The notes under the pieces are model-generated. The model was given only the letters and a program-made list of their open reading frames with translations, did not search any database and was not told where the DNA came from. Of a DNA stretch of 64,000 nt, positions 15,453-23,662 are shown piece after piece. Position numbers and translations under genes: made by a program. The stretch lies in NCBI RefSeq assembly GCF_042653925.1, contig NZ_JBHSFQ010000014.1, forward strand, positions 62,001 to 126,000. Reading direction: 5' to 3'. Numbering within the stretch: the first letter of the stretch is position 1; each line of letters starts with the position of its first letter. The DNA comes from Nocardiopsis_B mangrovi (GTDB taxonomy: Bacteria; Actinomycetota; Actinomycetes; Streptosporangiales; Streptosporangiaceae).

Positions 15453-15638
15453 GGCGGGGAGCCGCAGTGGGGCTGGGTCCCACCTCCGTGGTGGGGCGGA
15501 GGCGGCGGAGGATGACCAAGACCCGGCGCCTGTGGGGTCGGCCGGGCCTTCTCGTTGGCCGCCCGATCCGGCCGCCCTCGCGCTCCGGATGACCGCCGGC
15601 AGCGGGGATGACCAAGGTCCGGCACCAATGCGATGTGC

Positions 15639-16122
15639 TCAGGACACCAGGTAGTCCAGACCGGACCCGATGAAGAACAGGGGGACGGCGATAGCGCGAA
15701 GCGCGCGCTCGAAAGAGGGGCGTTCGAGGAGACTCCCGATCCACCCGACTACCACCCCGTAATACCTCTTCGGGATCGCATTGACCACAAAACCGATAAT
15801 CACTATGAGTGAGACTGGGGAGGCCAAGTCCCGAGGTATCGAATCAATCAATGCGAACGACCAGATCGAAATCATCGCCAGAAACCCGTACAAGAGGATG
15901 AGATATATACCCCGCCTCCTTTTGTGTTCCTGTAAATGTACACCCCCATGTCTTCAGGCGTTCGGGGCCGATCCGGTCGAGGACGATAGTGGTTCCGGCG
16001 AGGAACATCAGCAGCTTTCCGATCCGCGCTGCCCAGAGCACAGACATGCCGTGGATGCTGTAGTTTGTGAGCTGCTTACCGTCCCACCGCTTGTCCCAGG
16101 CTTCGATGAGAGTGATTTCCAC
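15639..16122 (-). pseudogene. Small multi-span membrane protein, frameshift at a C5/G5 run
   Basis: GTG 16122 starts VEITLIEAWDKRWDGKQL, then a helix (VLWAARIGKLLMFLAGTTIVL) and DRIGPERLKTWG. At a five-G run (plus-strand 15943-15947) the frame shifts. Removing one G gives LKTWGVHLQEHKRRRG, followed by two more helices (IYLILLYGFLAMISIWSFAL and SPVSLIVIIGFVVNAIP) and an end at 15639. Read this way it is a coherent ~160-residue protein with three or more spans. The slip is at a homopolymer, so a sequencing error is possible. No family recognised. Confidence 0.55.
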
Positions 16123-16274
16123 GCGGGAAGTGTATCGCGCAGGGTGGCTTCGCTCTTTTCCGTTGTGCCCACGTTCTACGCCAGAGCAGGGAATTCGCGC
16201 CGTCGCATGGTCACGACCTCGGCACACGAAAATAACGGCCCGACCATGAGGCCGGGCCGATCGCGGACGTGACT

Positions 16275-16556
16275 TCAGAGCGGCTTGGAGTCCCGCGCCT
16301 TGTGCATCCACTCCAACGGGCAATCCTGCGGAACCTGGTGGACGCGGACGTGCCGATGCCCGTGCTGCCGGTGGGCCCGCCGGAGCCGAGTGACGAGGAC
16401 GGCATCCCTGTGAGCTGGCGGGCAGGGGGCGCACGTGATCTGACCCCCGGTCGTGTACCGGGCGGAGGGCAAATGACCGAGGCTCCGGGGGAAGCCGGTG
16501 CGCGGCAGCGAAGCCCGTCTCTTCCGAGGCGGGCTTTTCGTATTCCCAACATCCAA
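16275..16556 (-). other. Weak candidate ORF in a 490-bp gap (16123-16614)
   Basis: The gap holds no firm gene. One minus-strand frame encodes a 93-residue product with ITCAPCPPAHRDAV and an end QVPQDCPLEWMHKARDSKPL, which looks more protein-like than the surrounding frames and could be a small Cys-containing element protein, but no start with a ribosome site was found. The palindrome CGGCCCG/CGGGCCG at ~16240-16262 lies below its stop. Confidence 0.25.
16511..16539 (+). terminator. Intrinsic terminator with T-run
   Basis: AAGCCCGTCTC (16511-16521) and GAGGCGGGCTT (16526-16536) pair at 10 of 11 positions around a 4-nt loop, and T residues follow. This is the best classical rho-independent terminator in the region. 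Its upstream plus-strand gene is not identified. Confidence 0.6.
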
Positions 16557-16614
16557 TCCACAGATGTGCGGATTTCCCCGCGGGATCAGTGTTCGATCGC
16601 TACCTTGATCCCAT

Positions 16615-16911
16615 TCCGCCGGGGAGCTGCGGATCGCCGGCCAGAAGGTCGAGCTGACACGGGCGCAGCAGGCCGAGATCGCGCCGCTGCTCCAGCGTGC
16701 TGGTGACGATCACCCGTGGCCGCGCACTCTCGCGACGGCGTGGGGCAGCCGGGAGCGGATCGCGTACCGGCGGGTGGAGCCGGAGCTGGTGGTCGAGATC
16801 CAGCCGGACACCTCGACCACGGGCACCAGGTGGCGCCACGCGGTCCGCTACGTCCGGATCAGATCCGAGGTACGGCCCTCCGAGGTGCCCCGCGGACTGG
16901 ACCTGGAGGCG
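16615..16911 (+). pseudogene. ATP-dependent DNA ligase, OB-domain fragment
   Basis: The frame reads ELRIAGQKVELTRAQQAEIA, DHPWPRTLATAWGSRERIAY, RRVEPELVVEIQPDTS and RWRHAVRYVRIRSEVRPSEV. That is the C-terminal OB-fold half of a LigC-type DNA ligase (motif VI-type RWRHPxR). There is a stop just upstream and no start, and no adenylation domain precedes it. The complementary half of the same family is at 13152-13662 on the opposite strand, in the mirror position of the inverted duplication. The frame runs on past 16911 with no conserved sequence. Confidence 0.75.
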
Positions 16912-17116
16912 CGAGGTGTCCTGGCCGCTGAACCTGGCGCCGCATACCGCTCCGTACTGGGGCACACGGGCCGCCGCGTGGTGCTCGACGCTGCTGCCGC
17001 ACGCGATTCTGCCGGTGGCACCGAGTCGTGCAGAGACCCGAGAATGCGCGTCCATCCCGGCACGGGCGGATGAGCTGCGCGTAGCGTCATCCCTTCCAGC
17101 TCACGAGGAGACCACC

Positions 17117-17929
17117 ATGGCCCCTGAATCCCCCACCCCCATCGCGGAGCCCGCCCCGCAGGCCTCCACCCCCCGGTGGGTGCTCCCGACCGTGACCGGT
17201 GTCGTCGCGCTCATCATCGGATTCGCCGGCGGTTGGTTCGTCTACCAGCAGTACATGGTCTTCACCGTCGCCGACGCCGACGCCGACGCCCTGGACGACG
17301 TCGGAGAGGACGCGGGAGAGGCAACGGGCGAAGAGGACGCGGAGTTGCTCGGCCTCGTCCCTGAGGGCCAAGGTGCCGAGGCGCCCACCGAGGAGCGCCC
17401 GACCAACGGGTTCCACGACTACACCGACGTGTCCCTCGGAGATCCGGTGGCGAGCTTCAGCGACGAAGCCGGCGAGGTCTACACCGAGCAGGAAGGCGCC
17501 GTCTACGTGCCGGTCACCGTGACAGCGGAGAACATCAGCGGCGCCGAGACCATCCCTGGGATGGAGTGGGCCTTCGCCTACGACTCCGACGGTGAACAGC
17601 ACAGGTCGATGGCGTTCACGGGCGAAGACGCCGGATACGGGCTGAGCCCGGGACTGTCAGCGGAAGGGGTGGCGTTCCACTTCCAGGTACCGGAGGGCAC
17701 GACACTGGAGTGGATCACGCTCCAGTACCCCGCCGCCGAGATGGAGGGCGTGCCCCGAGGTCGCCGCTCTGAGGCTGTCCTGAACCCCGACGCGACGAAA
17801 CGCCCCCGCCGCCGTCGTGAGGCAGCGGGGGCGCGGTTCGATTCGAAGCCGGAGACCAAGCCTCTCCTTCGCCAGTGCCCTCTAGGCGCCGTTGGACCCA
17901 CGCGGCTACAACGGTGCCGGCGCCGGTGA
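17117..17929 (+). CDS. DUF4352-like membrane-anchored extracellular protein with read-through tail
   Basis: ATG 17117 has GAGGAG 6 nt upstream. A Pro-rich head (MAPESPTPIAEPAPQASTP) is followed by one helix (VLPTVTGVVALIIGFAGGWF), an Asp/Glu/Ala-rich linker, and a beta-sandwich (VYVPVTVTAENISG, WAFAYDSDGEQHRSMAF, FHFQVPEGTTLEWITLQYP). About residue 220 the similarity ends. The frame then runs through a hairpin (GCCCCCGC...GCGGGGGC, ~17800) and over the antisense holin remnant to 17929, so the native stop has probably been lost by a small indel. It mirrors the DUF4352 gene at 12345-12956, also convergent with a holin. Confidence 0.6.
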   Translation: MAPESPTPIAEPAPQASTPRWVLPTVTGVVALIIGFAGGWFVYQQYMVFTVADADADALDDVGEDAGEATGEEDAELLGLVPEGQGAEAPTEERPTNGFHDYTDVSLGDPVASFSDEAGEVYTEQEGAVYVPVTVTAENISGAETIPGMEWAFAYDSDGEQHRSMAFTGEDAGYGLSPGLSAEGVAFHFQVPEGTTLEWITLQYPAAEMEGVPRGRRSEAVLNPDATKRPRRRREAAGARFDSKPETKPLLRQCPLGAVGPTRLQRCRRR

Positions 17930-18114
17930 GCGGCCGTGATGACGGTGGCGCCGGTGAGCGCGTCGCCGGTCGTGGCGAGCTGGTAGACGGCGGTCGAGGC
18001 GCCGACGACCGCGGTGACGGCCAGGGCCTGGACGAGGGTTCGCAGCGCGCGGGACCGGGCGTCGGTCGCGGTTTCGCTGCGGCTGCCGGGGGTGGGGGTC
18101 GAGGATGCGTGCAC
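17870..18114 (-). pseudogene. Holin-like protein (copy 2), frameshifted
   Basis: From GTG 18114 it reads MHASSTPTPGSRSETATDAR, ALRTLVQALAVTAVVGASTA and GDALTGATVITAA. This is nearly identical to copy 1 (12013-12273). A two-base deletion (GGCCGCGCTCACC to GGCCGCTCACC, ~17930) throws the end out of frame, and the terminal TGA of copy 1 has become TGG. The start codon abuts the IS110 remnant at 18115. Confidence 0.8.
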
Positions 18115-18217
18115 GGCGCTGCTGGCTCTCTCGCGTCGACGGGTCAACGTCCTGTGGGCCATGCTCCGTGACGGCACGCCTTACCACGCTTCACCGCCTG
18201 TGACCTTGGCGGCTTGA
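18115..18217 (+). pseudogene. IS110-family transposase, last ~34 codons
   Basis: LLALSRRRVNVLWAMLRDGT, then PPVTLAA and TGA, matches the end of the IS110 remnant at 7142-7741. The bases after the stop also match (CTTGACA-CT-CATT-GGA-GT). It is a 3'-end scar of a related element. Confidence 0.8.
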
Positions 18218-18627
18218 CATCTTCATTGGGAAGTTTCCTCCAGGAACGACAAAGCCCCGACCGAATGGCCGGGGGAATGCGAGGCGGGGCGGGATCAGGG
18301 ACGCGACGGGGTGACATCACCGCCTAGAAATGCTCCACCGCGATCGTGAACGGCAATACTGCGATCAGATACGCCACAACGACACACCACCAACGCGTGG
18401 GGCCGAAGCGCTTCGTGTCCGTGAGCCCCCATGACAGCCCCAGCAGCCCCAGAACGAGGGCCGCTGTCCCCATGCCACCCCACCAGGCAAGCGTGGCTCC
18501 GGCGCTTCCATTTTCGGAGATGCTGAATGCCACGAGGTTCACAACGGACCAATCGACCACGGCTAGGAGCACCCCCAACACTGTGAGCGTCGCGTGGACG
18601 GCATATGAAGGGCCAGGTGGGTCTGTC

Positions 18628-19978
18628 GGGGTCTGTCAATTTAAGGGTGTAAGTGTTGTTCCTGTTCAGTGGCGTGTCGCGGTAAGGCGGCCATCGAAGG
18701 TCAGGTCGAAGGCGTTCAGAGCCCGCTTCCACCGCGCGCTCCACCGGGCGCGGCCGGTGCCCTTGGGATCCAGGCTCATCAACGCCAGATACACGCACTT
18801 CAGCGCGGCGTGCTCGCTGGGGAAGTGCCCCCGTGCCCTCACCGCGCGGCGGATCCGGGCGTTGATGGACTCCACCGCGTTGGTGGTGCAGATGATCCGC
18901 CTGATCTCCACGTCGAAGGACAGGAACGGCACCATCTCCGCCCACGCGTTCTCCCACAGCCGCACGATCGCCGGATACTTCTCGCCCCAGTCCTCGCAGA
19001 ACTCGGCGAACCGCTCCAGGGAGGCTTCCTCGGTGGGCGCGGTGTAGACAGGCTTGAGTGCCTTGGCGACCTTGTCCCAGTCGGCGCGGGAGGCGTAGCG
19101 GAAGCTGTTGCGCAACAGGTGGACGATGCAGGTCTGGACCACGGTGCGCGGCCACACCGCCTCCACGGCCTCGCCCATGCCCTTCAGCCCGTCGGCGACG
19201 AGCATGAGCACGTCGGCCACACCGCGGTTGCGCAGCTCGGTGAAGACGTGCGCCCAGTACTTGGCGCCCTCACCGCCGTCGCCGGCCCACAGCCCCAGGA
19301 TGTCGCGTTCGCCCTCGGTGGTCACCCCCAGCATGATGTAGACGGGCCGGTTGGCGACTTGGCCGTCGCGGATCTTGACGTTGATGGCGTCCACGAACAG
19401 GACGGGGTAGACCGCGTCCAGGGGCCGGTTCTGCCATTCGGCCATGCGTTCCACGACGCCGTCGGTGATGGCCGAGACGGTCTGCTTGGACACCTCGGCC
19501 CCGTAGACCTCGGCGAGGTGGGCGCAGATCTCGCCGTGGGTGAGCCCGCGGGCCGACAGCGACAGGACGATGCCGTTGACCCCGCTCAGTCGCCGCTGGC
19601 GCTTGCGCACGATCTGCGGGGAGAAGGAGCCGTCGCGGTCGCGGGGCACCTCGATCTGCGCGGGGCTGGCCTCGGTGGTGACGGTCTTGGCCCGGGTGCC
19701 GTTGCGGGCGTTGCCTCCGGGCTCGGCGGCGCGTTCGTGTTTGGCGTAGCCGAGGTGGGCGTCCATCTCAGCTGCGAGGACGTTCTCCAGGGTGGTCTTG
19801 GTGAGGCGGCTGAGCAGGCCGTTCTCCCCGACCATGTCGATGCCCTCGGCTTTGGCCTTGGCGACGAGCTCGGCGACGAGTTCCTCGTCTGACCTGCCAG
19901 TATCCGCCTTCGACTGCGTCTTGTCACTCATGGTGAACTATTACCCCCTTAGAGTTACACCCTTATCTGTACAGTCCC
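18628..19978 (-). mobile_element. IS256-family insertion sequence, complete
   Basis: Length is about 1.35 kb with one transposase. The left end GGGTCTGTCAATTTAAGGGT continues GTAAG; the right end, reversed, is GGGACTGTACAGATAAGGGT then GTAAC. These are imperfect ~25-bp inverted repeats sharing TAAGGGTGTAA. GTCTGTCGGG occurs at both flanks (18621-18630 and 19979-19988), so the target duplication is about 8 bp (GTCTGTCG), as in the IS256 family; shared G residues make the exact boundary uncertain by 1-2 bp. The element looks young, unlike the rest of the region. Confidence 0.9.
18666..19931 (-). CDS. IS256-family transposase, intact
   Basis: A 421-residue transposase of the Mutator/IS256 superfamily. 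An N-terminal DNA-binding part includes ENVLAAEMDAHLGYAKHERA and GNARNGTRAKTV. The DDE core has VLFVDAINVKIRDG (first Asp), LMLVADGLKGMGEAVEAVWP (second Asp) with the C/H pair VQTCIVHLLRN, and TTNAVESINARIRR (Glu). The C-terminal RWKRALNAFDLTFDGRL is typical. It carries out cut-and-paste or circle transposition in the cytoplasm. ATG 19931 is the family start. No frameshift or stop interrupts it. Confidence 0.95.
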   Translation of the reverse strand: MSDKTQSKADTGRSDEELVAELVAKAKAEGIDMVGENGLLSRLTKTTLENVLAAEMDAHLGYAKHERAAEPGGNARNGTRAKTVTTEASPAQIEVPRDRDGSFSPQIVRKRQRRLSGVNGIVLSLSARGLTHGEICAHLAEVYGAEVSKQTVSAITDGVVERMAEWQNRPLDAVYPVLFVDAINVKIRDGQVANRPVYIMLGVTTEGERDILGLWAGDGGEGAKYWAHVFTELRNRGVADVLMLVADGLKGMGEAVEAVWPRTVVQTCIVHLLRNSFRYASRADWDKVAKALKPVYTAPTEEASLERFAEFCEDWGEKYPAIVRLWENAWAEMVPFLSFDVEIRRIICTTNAVESINARIRRAVRARGHFPSEHAALKCVYLALMSLDPKGTGRARWSARWKRALNAFDLTFDGRLTATRH

Positions 19979-20130
19979 GTCTGTCGGGCCTCTGTCCTCC
20001 TCGTGGGAATCTCTCATGCGCTCATCGTGAGGCCGGGCGCTGCCGTCCGCGTGAGTACGCCTACTCAACTTCCACCACCTACGGATGGAACGAGTCGGCT
20101 CAAGGGCGTTCCGGGTCCACCCTCGGCCCC

Positions 20131-20690
20131 TCAGACGTGCGCCTTGATGAACTGGGACATGATCTGCTTGGCGGCGGCGCCGGTGATCCGGTCGCCGAAG
20201 TCCTGCTCGCTGCCTCGGCCTTGCGGGCGGCGAGCACGGCCTTGGAGGCGTTGGGGCCGTAGTCGCCGTCGATACCCGAGCCGCCGACCGAGTGGCCGCC
20301 CTTCACGAGGAGTTCCTGGAGGTACTTCACGCGCTCGCCGGAGTCACCTTCGCGCAGTCCGACCATGTCGTCATCTCCTTCGGTGGGTGAGGTGGTGGGC
20401 GTGCCGTCGCCCACCCAGTCGTAGAGGGGCGTCGCCGGGGCATGAGGTCGAGAAGCCGTCCCGGTCGCCCATGATCGTCAGGTCGCGGTCGGTGCGGTTG
20501 CCGGCTTCGGTGTACAGGGCGGCGACCGCGGCGAGCGCCGCCGGGGAAGGAAGGGTTCGGGAGTAGGTGCCGATGACGCACACCCCGATCGCCGACGTGT
20601 TGTGGCAGGGCAGTGGGCGCCGGCGGTGGTCCACCCGCGCTCCTGAGAATCTCGCGTTGACTACTGCGCAGCGTGGCCGGATGCCGGATT
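20131..20690 (-). pseudogene. Endolysin: amidase plus peptidoglycan-binding module (copy 2), frameshifted
   Basis: Read on the minus strand: HNTSAIGVCVIGTYSRTLPS, DRDLTIMGDRDGFSTSCPGD (amidase_2 core with the zinc-site Cys), then a frame change after GDAPL to YDWVGDGTPTTSP. MVGLREGDSGERVKYLQELL with VKGGHSVGGSG follows, then a second frame change to SEQDFGDRITGAAAKQIMSQ and FIKAHV, stop at 20131. At least two indels and a missing N-terminus make it inactive. It parallels the fragment at 11725-11955 and would precede the holin remnant (17870-18114) before the membrane gene, IS256 and IS110 scar were inserted. Confidence 0.8.
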
Positions 20691-20793
20691 TCATCGGCCG
20701 TGCGGGTGCGCCGCCATGGGCTGGTCGAACAGGTCGTCGAACCCCCGTTCACGGCCGCGGATGAGCTATCGGGTCGCTCACGTCCGTGGCCGG

Positions 20794-21663
20794 TCAGCGG
20801 CTGTGGCACGTCTTCACGTAGCTGAGGAATGATGCTTGTAGCCCGGTGACGTGCGTCTCCCGCAACAACGCGTTCGAAACCTGCTCTGACCGCCCCTGGG
20901 TGTGCAGTTGTTCCACCGTCGCAAGGACGTTACGGGCCATACCGCGATAGAACGGAATGTCTCCTAGCAGTTCGGCTTCGTTCAGCGTGATGTGCAGCCG
21001 TGGAGCGGCTGCGTCCTCGCCGAGTTCCGGCAGGGCTTCGACGAGGGTGAAGATCTGGCTGTCCGTACTGGCCACACCGGGGCTGCCCGCACCGATGCTC
21101 GCGAAGAGTCCTGTCTCGCGCAGCCATGCGTAGAGGGCGAAAAGACCTCCGTAGGAGTAGCCGAAGAGGCCGTGCCCGGACTCGCTGACACGCAGCTTCG
21201 ACCCCAAGTGAGGGTGGAGTTCGCTGGTCAGGAAGTCGAGGAAGACGTCGGCCTGGGCTTCCTCCAGCTCCGCGAGATAGGCGTCGACCTGCTCCTGGGT
21301 CATCGCACCCGCATCGCGGGCGGCCGTGAGGGTGGCCAGCGTGTCGTCACCGATAGGTTCCCCCGGCGGCACGAGGTCGCGGTTGCGGATCTGTGCCCAG
21401 GCCGCAGCCTCCTTACCGGTGTACCCGATGCTGACCTGGATGTAGGGGGCGATCGTCAAATACGGGTCCGCCTGGGTGACGATGAGGGGTGCGGTGAGGC
21501 CGACCGTCCAGTTGCCGTCCAATACGTAGATCAGCGGTAGGGGGTCCGTGGAGTCCGCATAACCGGGAGGCGTGGTCACCCAGACGCCGTAGCGGTGCCC
21601 TGACCGGGCGGTCACCTCCAGGTACTCCGTGTCCGGCAAGCAGCCGTGCAATATCTCGCTCAT
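20794..21663 (-). CDS. Alpha/beta-hydrolase esterase (esterase D / Fes-IroE type)
   Basis: A 289-residue cytoplasmic protein of the putative-esterase family (PF00756-like). Features are an oxyanion-side strand PLIYVLDGNWTVGL near residue 45, a nucleophile elbow LFGYSYGGLFALYAW (Ser in G-Y-S-Y-G, ~residue 173), an Asp/Glu region around LHITLNEAELL and a C-terminal His in LLRETHVTGLQASF. The family includes siderophore and S-formylglutathione esterases, but no siderophore genes lie nearby, so the substrate is open. Its ATG overlaps the stop of the upstream decayed amidohydrolase (TAATG), so the two were translationally coupled. The divergent TetR at 22362 probably controls both. Confidence 0.85.
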   Translation of the reverse strand: MSEILHGCLPDTEYLEVTARSGHRYGVWVTTPPGYADSTDPLPLIYVLDGNWTVGLTAPLIVTQADPYLTIAPYIQVSIGYTGKEAAAWAQIRNRDLVPPGEPIGDDTLATLTAARDAGAMTQEQVDAYLAELEEAQADVFLDFLTSELHPHLGSKLRVSESGHGLFGYSYGGLFALYAWLRETGLFASIGAGSPGVASTDSQIFTLVEALPELGEDAAAPRLHITLNEAELLGDIPFYRGMARNVLATVEQLHTQGRSEQVSNALLRETHVTGLQASFLSYVKTCHSR

Positions 21664-22276
21664 TAGGTTCCTTCCTTCATGATGCGCCCGCCTTTGACGA
21701 CGAGGGCGGCCAGGTCCGGATCGGCGAACACCTTCGGGTCGTGGAGCGGTCTTGTCGCCGGGCGACCATGTCGGCCTGCGTCGCGACGCGGATCATCCCG
21801 ACGGTCTCGCCCAGACCGAGGATGTCGGCGTTGACGCCGGTGGCCGACACGAGCGCTCGCATGGGTGATTCCAGCTCGGCGCGCAAGCGCCGACACCGCC
21901 CGTGACGCACAGCTTCGGGAGACTCGCGCCACGACGGCACGACGGAACGACTCGCGCACATCGCGCCGAAGCTCATCGGCGTCACCCGGCATCAGCGACA
22001 AGGCACAGAGCCCGGGAATGTGGCGGCGAAGATGCCGGCAGCGAGCTCGGCAGCCGAGAGCCGAAACCCGAACTGCGCTCTGACCGGGCTTGAGGGACCC
22101 AGGTGGACGTGTGCGTCGATCAGTCCCGGGGTCAGAGCCATGCCACTGAGGTCGACGATCGTCGCGCCCGCCGGCGCCCGCCCGATCGCGGTGATCATGC
22201 CGTCCTCAACGCACACGTCGACCGCGGTCGGGTCGGCGCCCGATCCGTCCGCGACGATATACCGCCGACCGACCAT
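21663..22276 (-). pseudogene. Amidohydrolase, internally deleted and frameshifted
   Basis: ATG 22276 starts MVGRRYIVADGSGADP, then GMITAIGRAPAGATIVDLSG and LTPGLIDAHVHLG. This is the N-terminus of a metal-dependent amidohydrolase with the HxH zinc motif. After about residue 80 the frame breaks, and pieces of the C-terminus appear in other frames (MRALVSATGVNADILGLGET, ATQADMVA, then DPDLAALVVKGGRIMKEG with TAA at 21663). At ~200 codons against a usual ~400, most of the barrel is missing. Formerly the first gene of an operon with the esterase. Confidence 0.75.
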
Positions 22277-22321
22277 GTATCGGTCATCGAACCTCCTCTC
22301 GCGGACCGCGGCCCACTGTCC

Positions 22322-22368
22322 TCAACAGTGGTGAATTGAATATCGGGTAACGTACTCAACAGTGGTGA
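22322..22368. promoter_or_regulatory. Paired TetR operator sites
   Basis: TCAACAGTGGTGA occurs at 22322-22334 and again at 22356-22368, centre to centre 34 bp. Each is a near-palindrome (TCA-CA-TG-TGA). The second overlaps the start codon of the divergent TetR gene, and the first faces the amidohydrolase-esterase operon, so the repressor probably controls both directions and itself. Confidence 0.7.
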
Positions 22369-22967
22369 AACCGTCAAACGGAGGCAACGTGAGATCGCCG
22401 GTGGGGGAAGGGAAGAAGCGTCTCCTGGAGGCGCTGTTCGATGAGTTCGGCGAGAACGGCCCCAGCCCGAACCTGTCCATGCGCCAGGTAGCAGAGCGGC
22501 TCGGTGTGCACCACACGTTGCTGACGTATCACTTCGGATCGCGGCCGGGTCTGCTGCGTGCTGTGCTGTCAGAGGCGCGCCGCCGTGACAACCTCGTCAT
22601 CGCCGCGACCGGCGACGAACTCGGGTTCGTGGCCCTGTGCAGAGCCATCTGGAACTTTTACTCGGACCCCGCGCACGAAGATCGCACCCATGCCTTCTTC
22701 CACCTGGTCGGGCTCGCGGTCTATGAACGCGACGCATTCCAGGAGCTCGTCGTCGACATCGATGGCCTGGCGCAGCTTCTCGAAGCGGCGGCTCTTCGCG
22801 ACGGCGCCACGGCGACCGACGCCAGGCGGCAGAGCATCATCGCGACCGCATGTCTGCGAGGACTCTTGCTGCAAAGGTTGCTGACCCCGGCCGCCGAGGT
22901 CGACGCCGCGGCCGAGCTCTTCATCACCTCGTCGGCGGCATTCGAGGGGGAAAGTCACGCGTCATGA
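22362..22967 (+). CDS. TetR-family transcriptional regulator
   Basis: A ~201-residue regulator. The N-terminal helix-turn-helix spans ~residues 17-62 (GKKRLLEALFDEFGENG, then LSMRQVAERLGVHHTLLTYH with FGSRPGLLRAVL). The C-terminal ligand domain has AFFHLVGLAVYERDAFQELV and a dimerisation-like end (TACLRGLLLQRLL). Several GTG codons (22362, 22365, 22389) could start it; 22389 (VRSPVGEGKKRL) is plausible because the operator then lies fully upstream. Divergent from the amidohydrolase/esterase pair, with two matching operator sites in between. Confidence 0.88.
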   Translation: MVKPSNGGNVRSPVGEGKKRLLEALFDEFGENGPSPNLSMRQVAERLGVHHTLLTYHFGSRPGLLRAVLSEARRRDNLVIAATGDELGFVALCRAIWNFYSDPAHEDRTHAFFHLVGLAVYERDAFQELVVDIDGLAQLLEAAALRDGATATDARRQSIIATACLRGLLLQRLLTPAAEVDAAAELFITSSAAFEGESHAS

Positions 22968-23356
22968 ACCACCGTGACCCGCGGGCCGACCGGCCGGTAG
23001 GTCGCGCCGGTGCCGAACTCGGCGCCCGCGGCGGCCGGGCCGGCGGAGTCGAGGGGCAGCATCGCCACGACTCGGTCGCCGACGTCGAGGCCCGTCACGT
23101 CCGCGCCGAGTTCAGCGACGGTGCCCGCCAGGTCGATCCCCGGCACGTACGGGAGAGTGATCGGGAGCATCCCGGCCGGGATGCCGGCGCGGATGTGGTC
23201 GTCGACCGGGTCGAACGACGTGGCCGCCACCCGCACCAGCACCTGCCCGGCACCGATGGCCGCAGGCGTCGGCCTCTGCCTTCTCCTCGGGGCTTGATCG
23301 GCACGTAGGGCGGGGCCATACTGGAAACGGAGAACGGAGATCGCCATGACCCGCAC
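22955..23356 (-). pseudogene. Zinc-type alcohol dehydrogenase / quinone reductase, N-terminal fragment
   Basis: The readable part is GAGQVLVRVAATSFDPVDDH, then YVPGIDLAGTVAELGADVTG and LDVGDRVVAMLP, the GroES-like domain of a medium-chain NADP-dependent oxidoreductase. The Rossmann domain is missing: the frame ends at 22955, overlapping the tail of the TetR gene. The first ~30 residues are out of register with the family, so there is also a 5' lesion. Compare the intact relative at 44755-45663. Confidence 0.7.
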
Positions 23357-23585
23357 GTGGGCCCGAATCGCGCTCGTGATCTGTGTCGTGCTCTGGTTGG
23401 TCGCCGCCCAGCAGGCGGGAGCGCGACCAGTGGATTTCTACTACCAGCCCATCACGGCCTTTCTCCTTTATTTCGGGCCTCTGATCGCCCTGGTCTTCCT
23501 GGTCCTGTCGTTCGTCGGACGCAAGGACGCGGCCCGGATCCGGCGCGGTCCGGAGCAGAACCGTGAGGACGGATCGGAGCAGTAG
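23346..23585 (+). CDS. Small two-helix membrane protein
   Basis: A 79-residue protein from ATG 23346, with GGAG 8 nt upstream. One helix (WARIALVICVVLWLVAAQQA) and a second (FLLYFGPLIALVFLVLSFVG) are joined by a short loop with YYQPITA, and the tail is hydrophilic (RKDAARIRRGPEQNREDGSE). Both termini are predicted inside by charge. No family recognised. It stands alone between the oxidoreductase fragment and the kinase. Confidence 0.65.
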   Translation: MTRTWARIALVICVVLWLVAAQQAGARPVDFYYQPITAFLLYFGPLIALVFLVLSFVGRKDAARIRRGPEQNREDGSEQ

Positions 23586-23662
23586 TCGGCGGCCGACGTA
23601 CGGGGACCGCACCCGAGGGTTGGCGGCCGGCCGCCGCCAGGCGCGGTCGGCGGCGTCATCGG

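Larger units (their letters stand above)
18324..20017 (-). pseudogene. Small membrane protein gene interrupted by IS256-type element
   Basis: Removing the IS (18629-19978) and one copy of GTCTGTCG joins two halves into one frame. ATG 20017 gives MRDSHEEDRGPTDPPGPSYA, then VHATLTVLGVLLAVVDWSVV, NLVAFSISENGSAG, ATLAWWGGMGTAALVLGLLG, and finally RWWCVVVAYLIAVLPFTIAV with stop at 18324. The product would be ~112 residues with three membrane helices. The 3' part (18324-18581) remains open from an internal GTG but lacks the hydrophilic head. The clean rejoining is direct evidence that the IS inserted into a working gene. Family not recognised. Confidence 0.75.
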
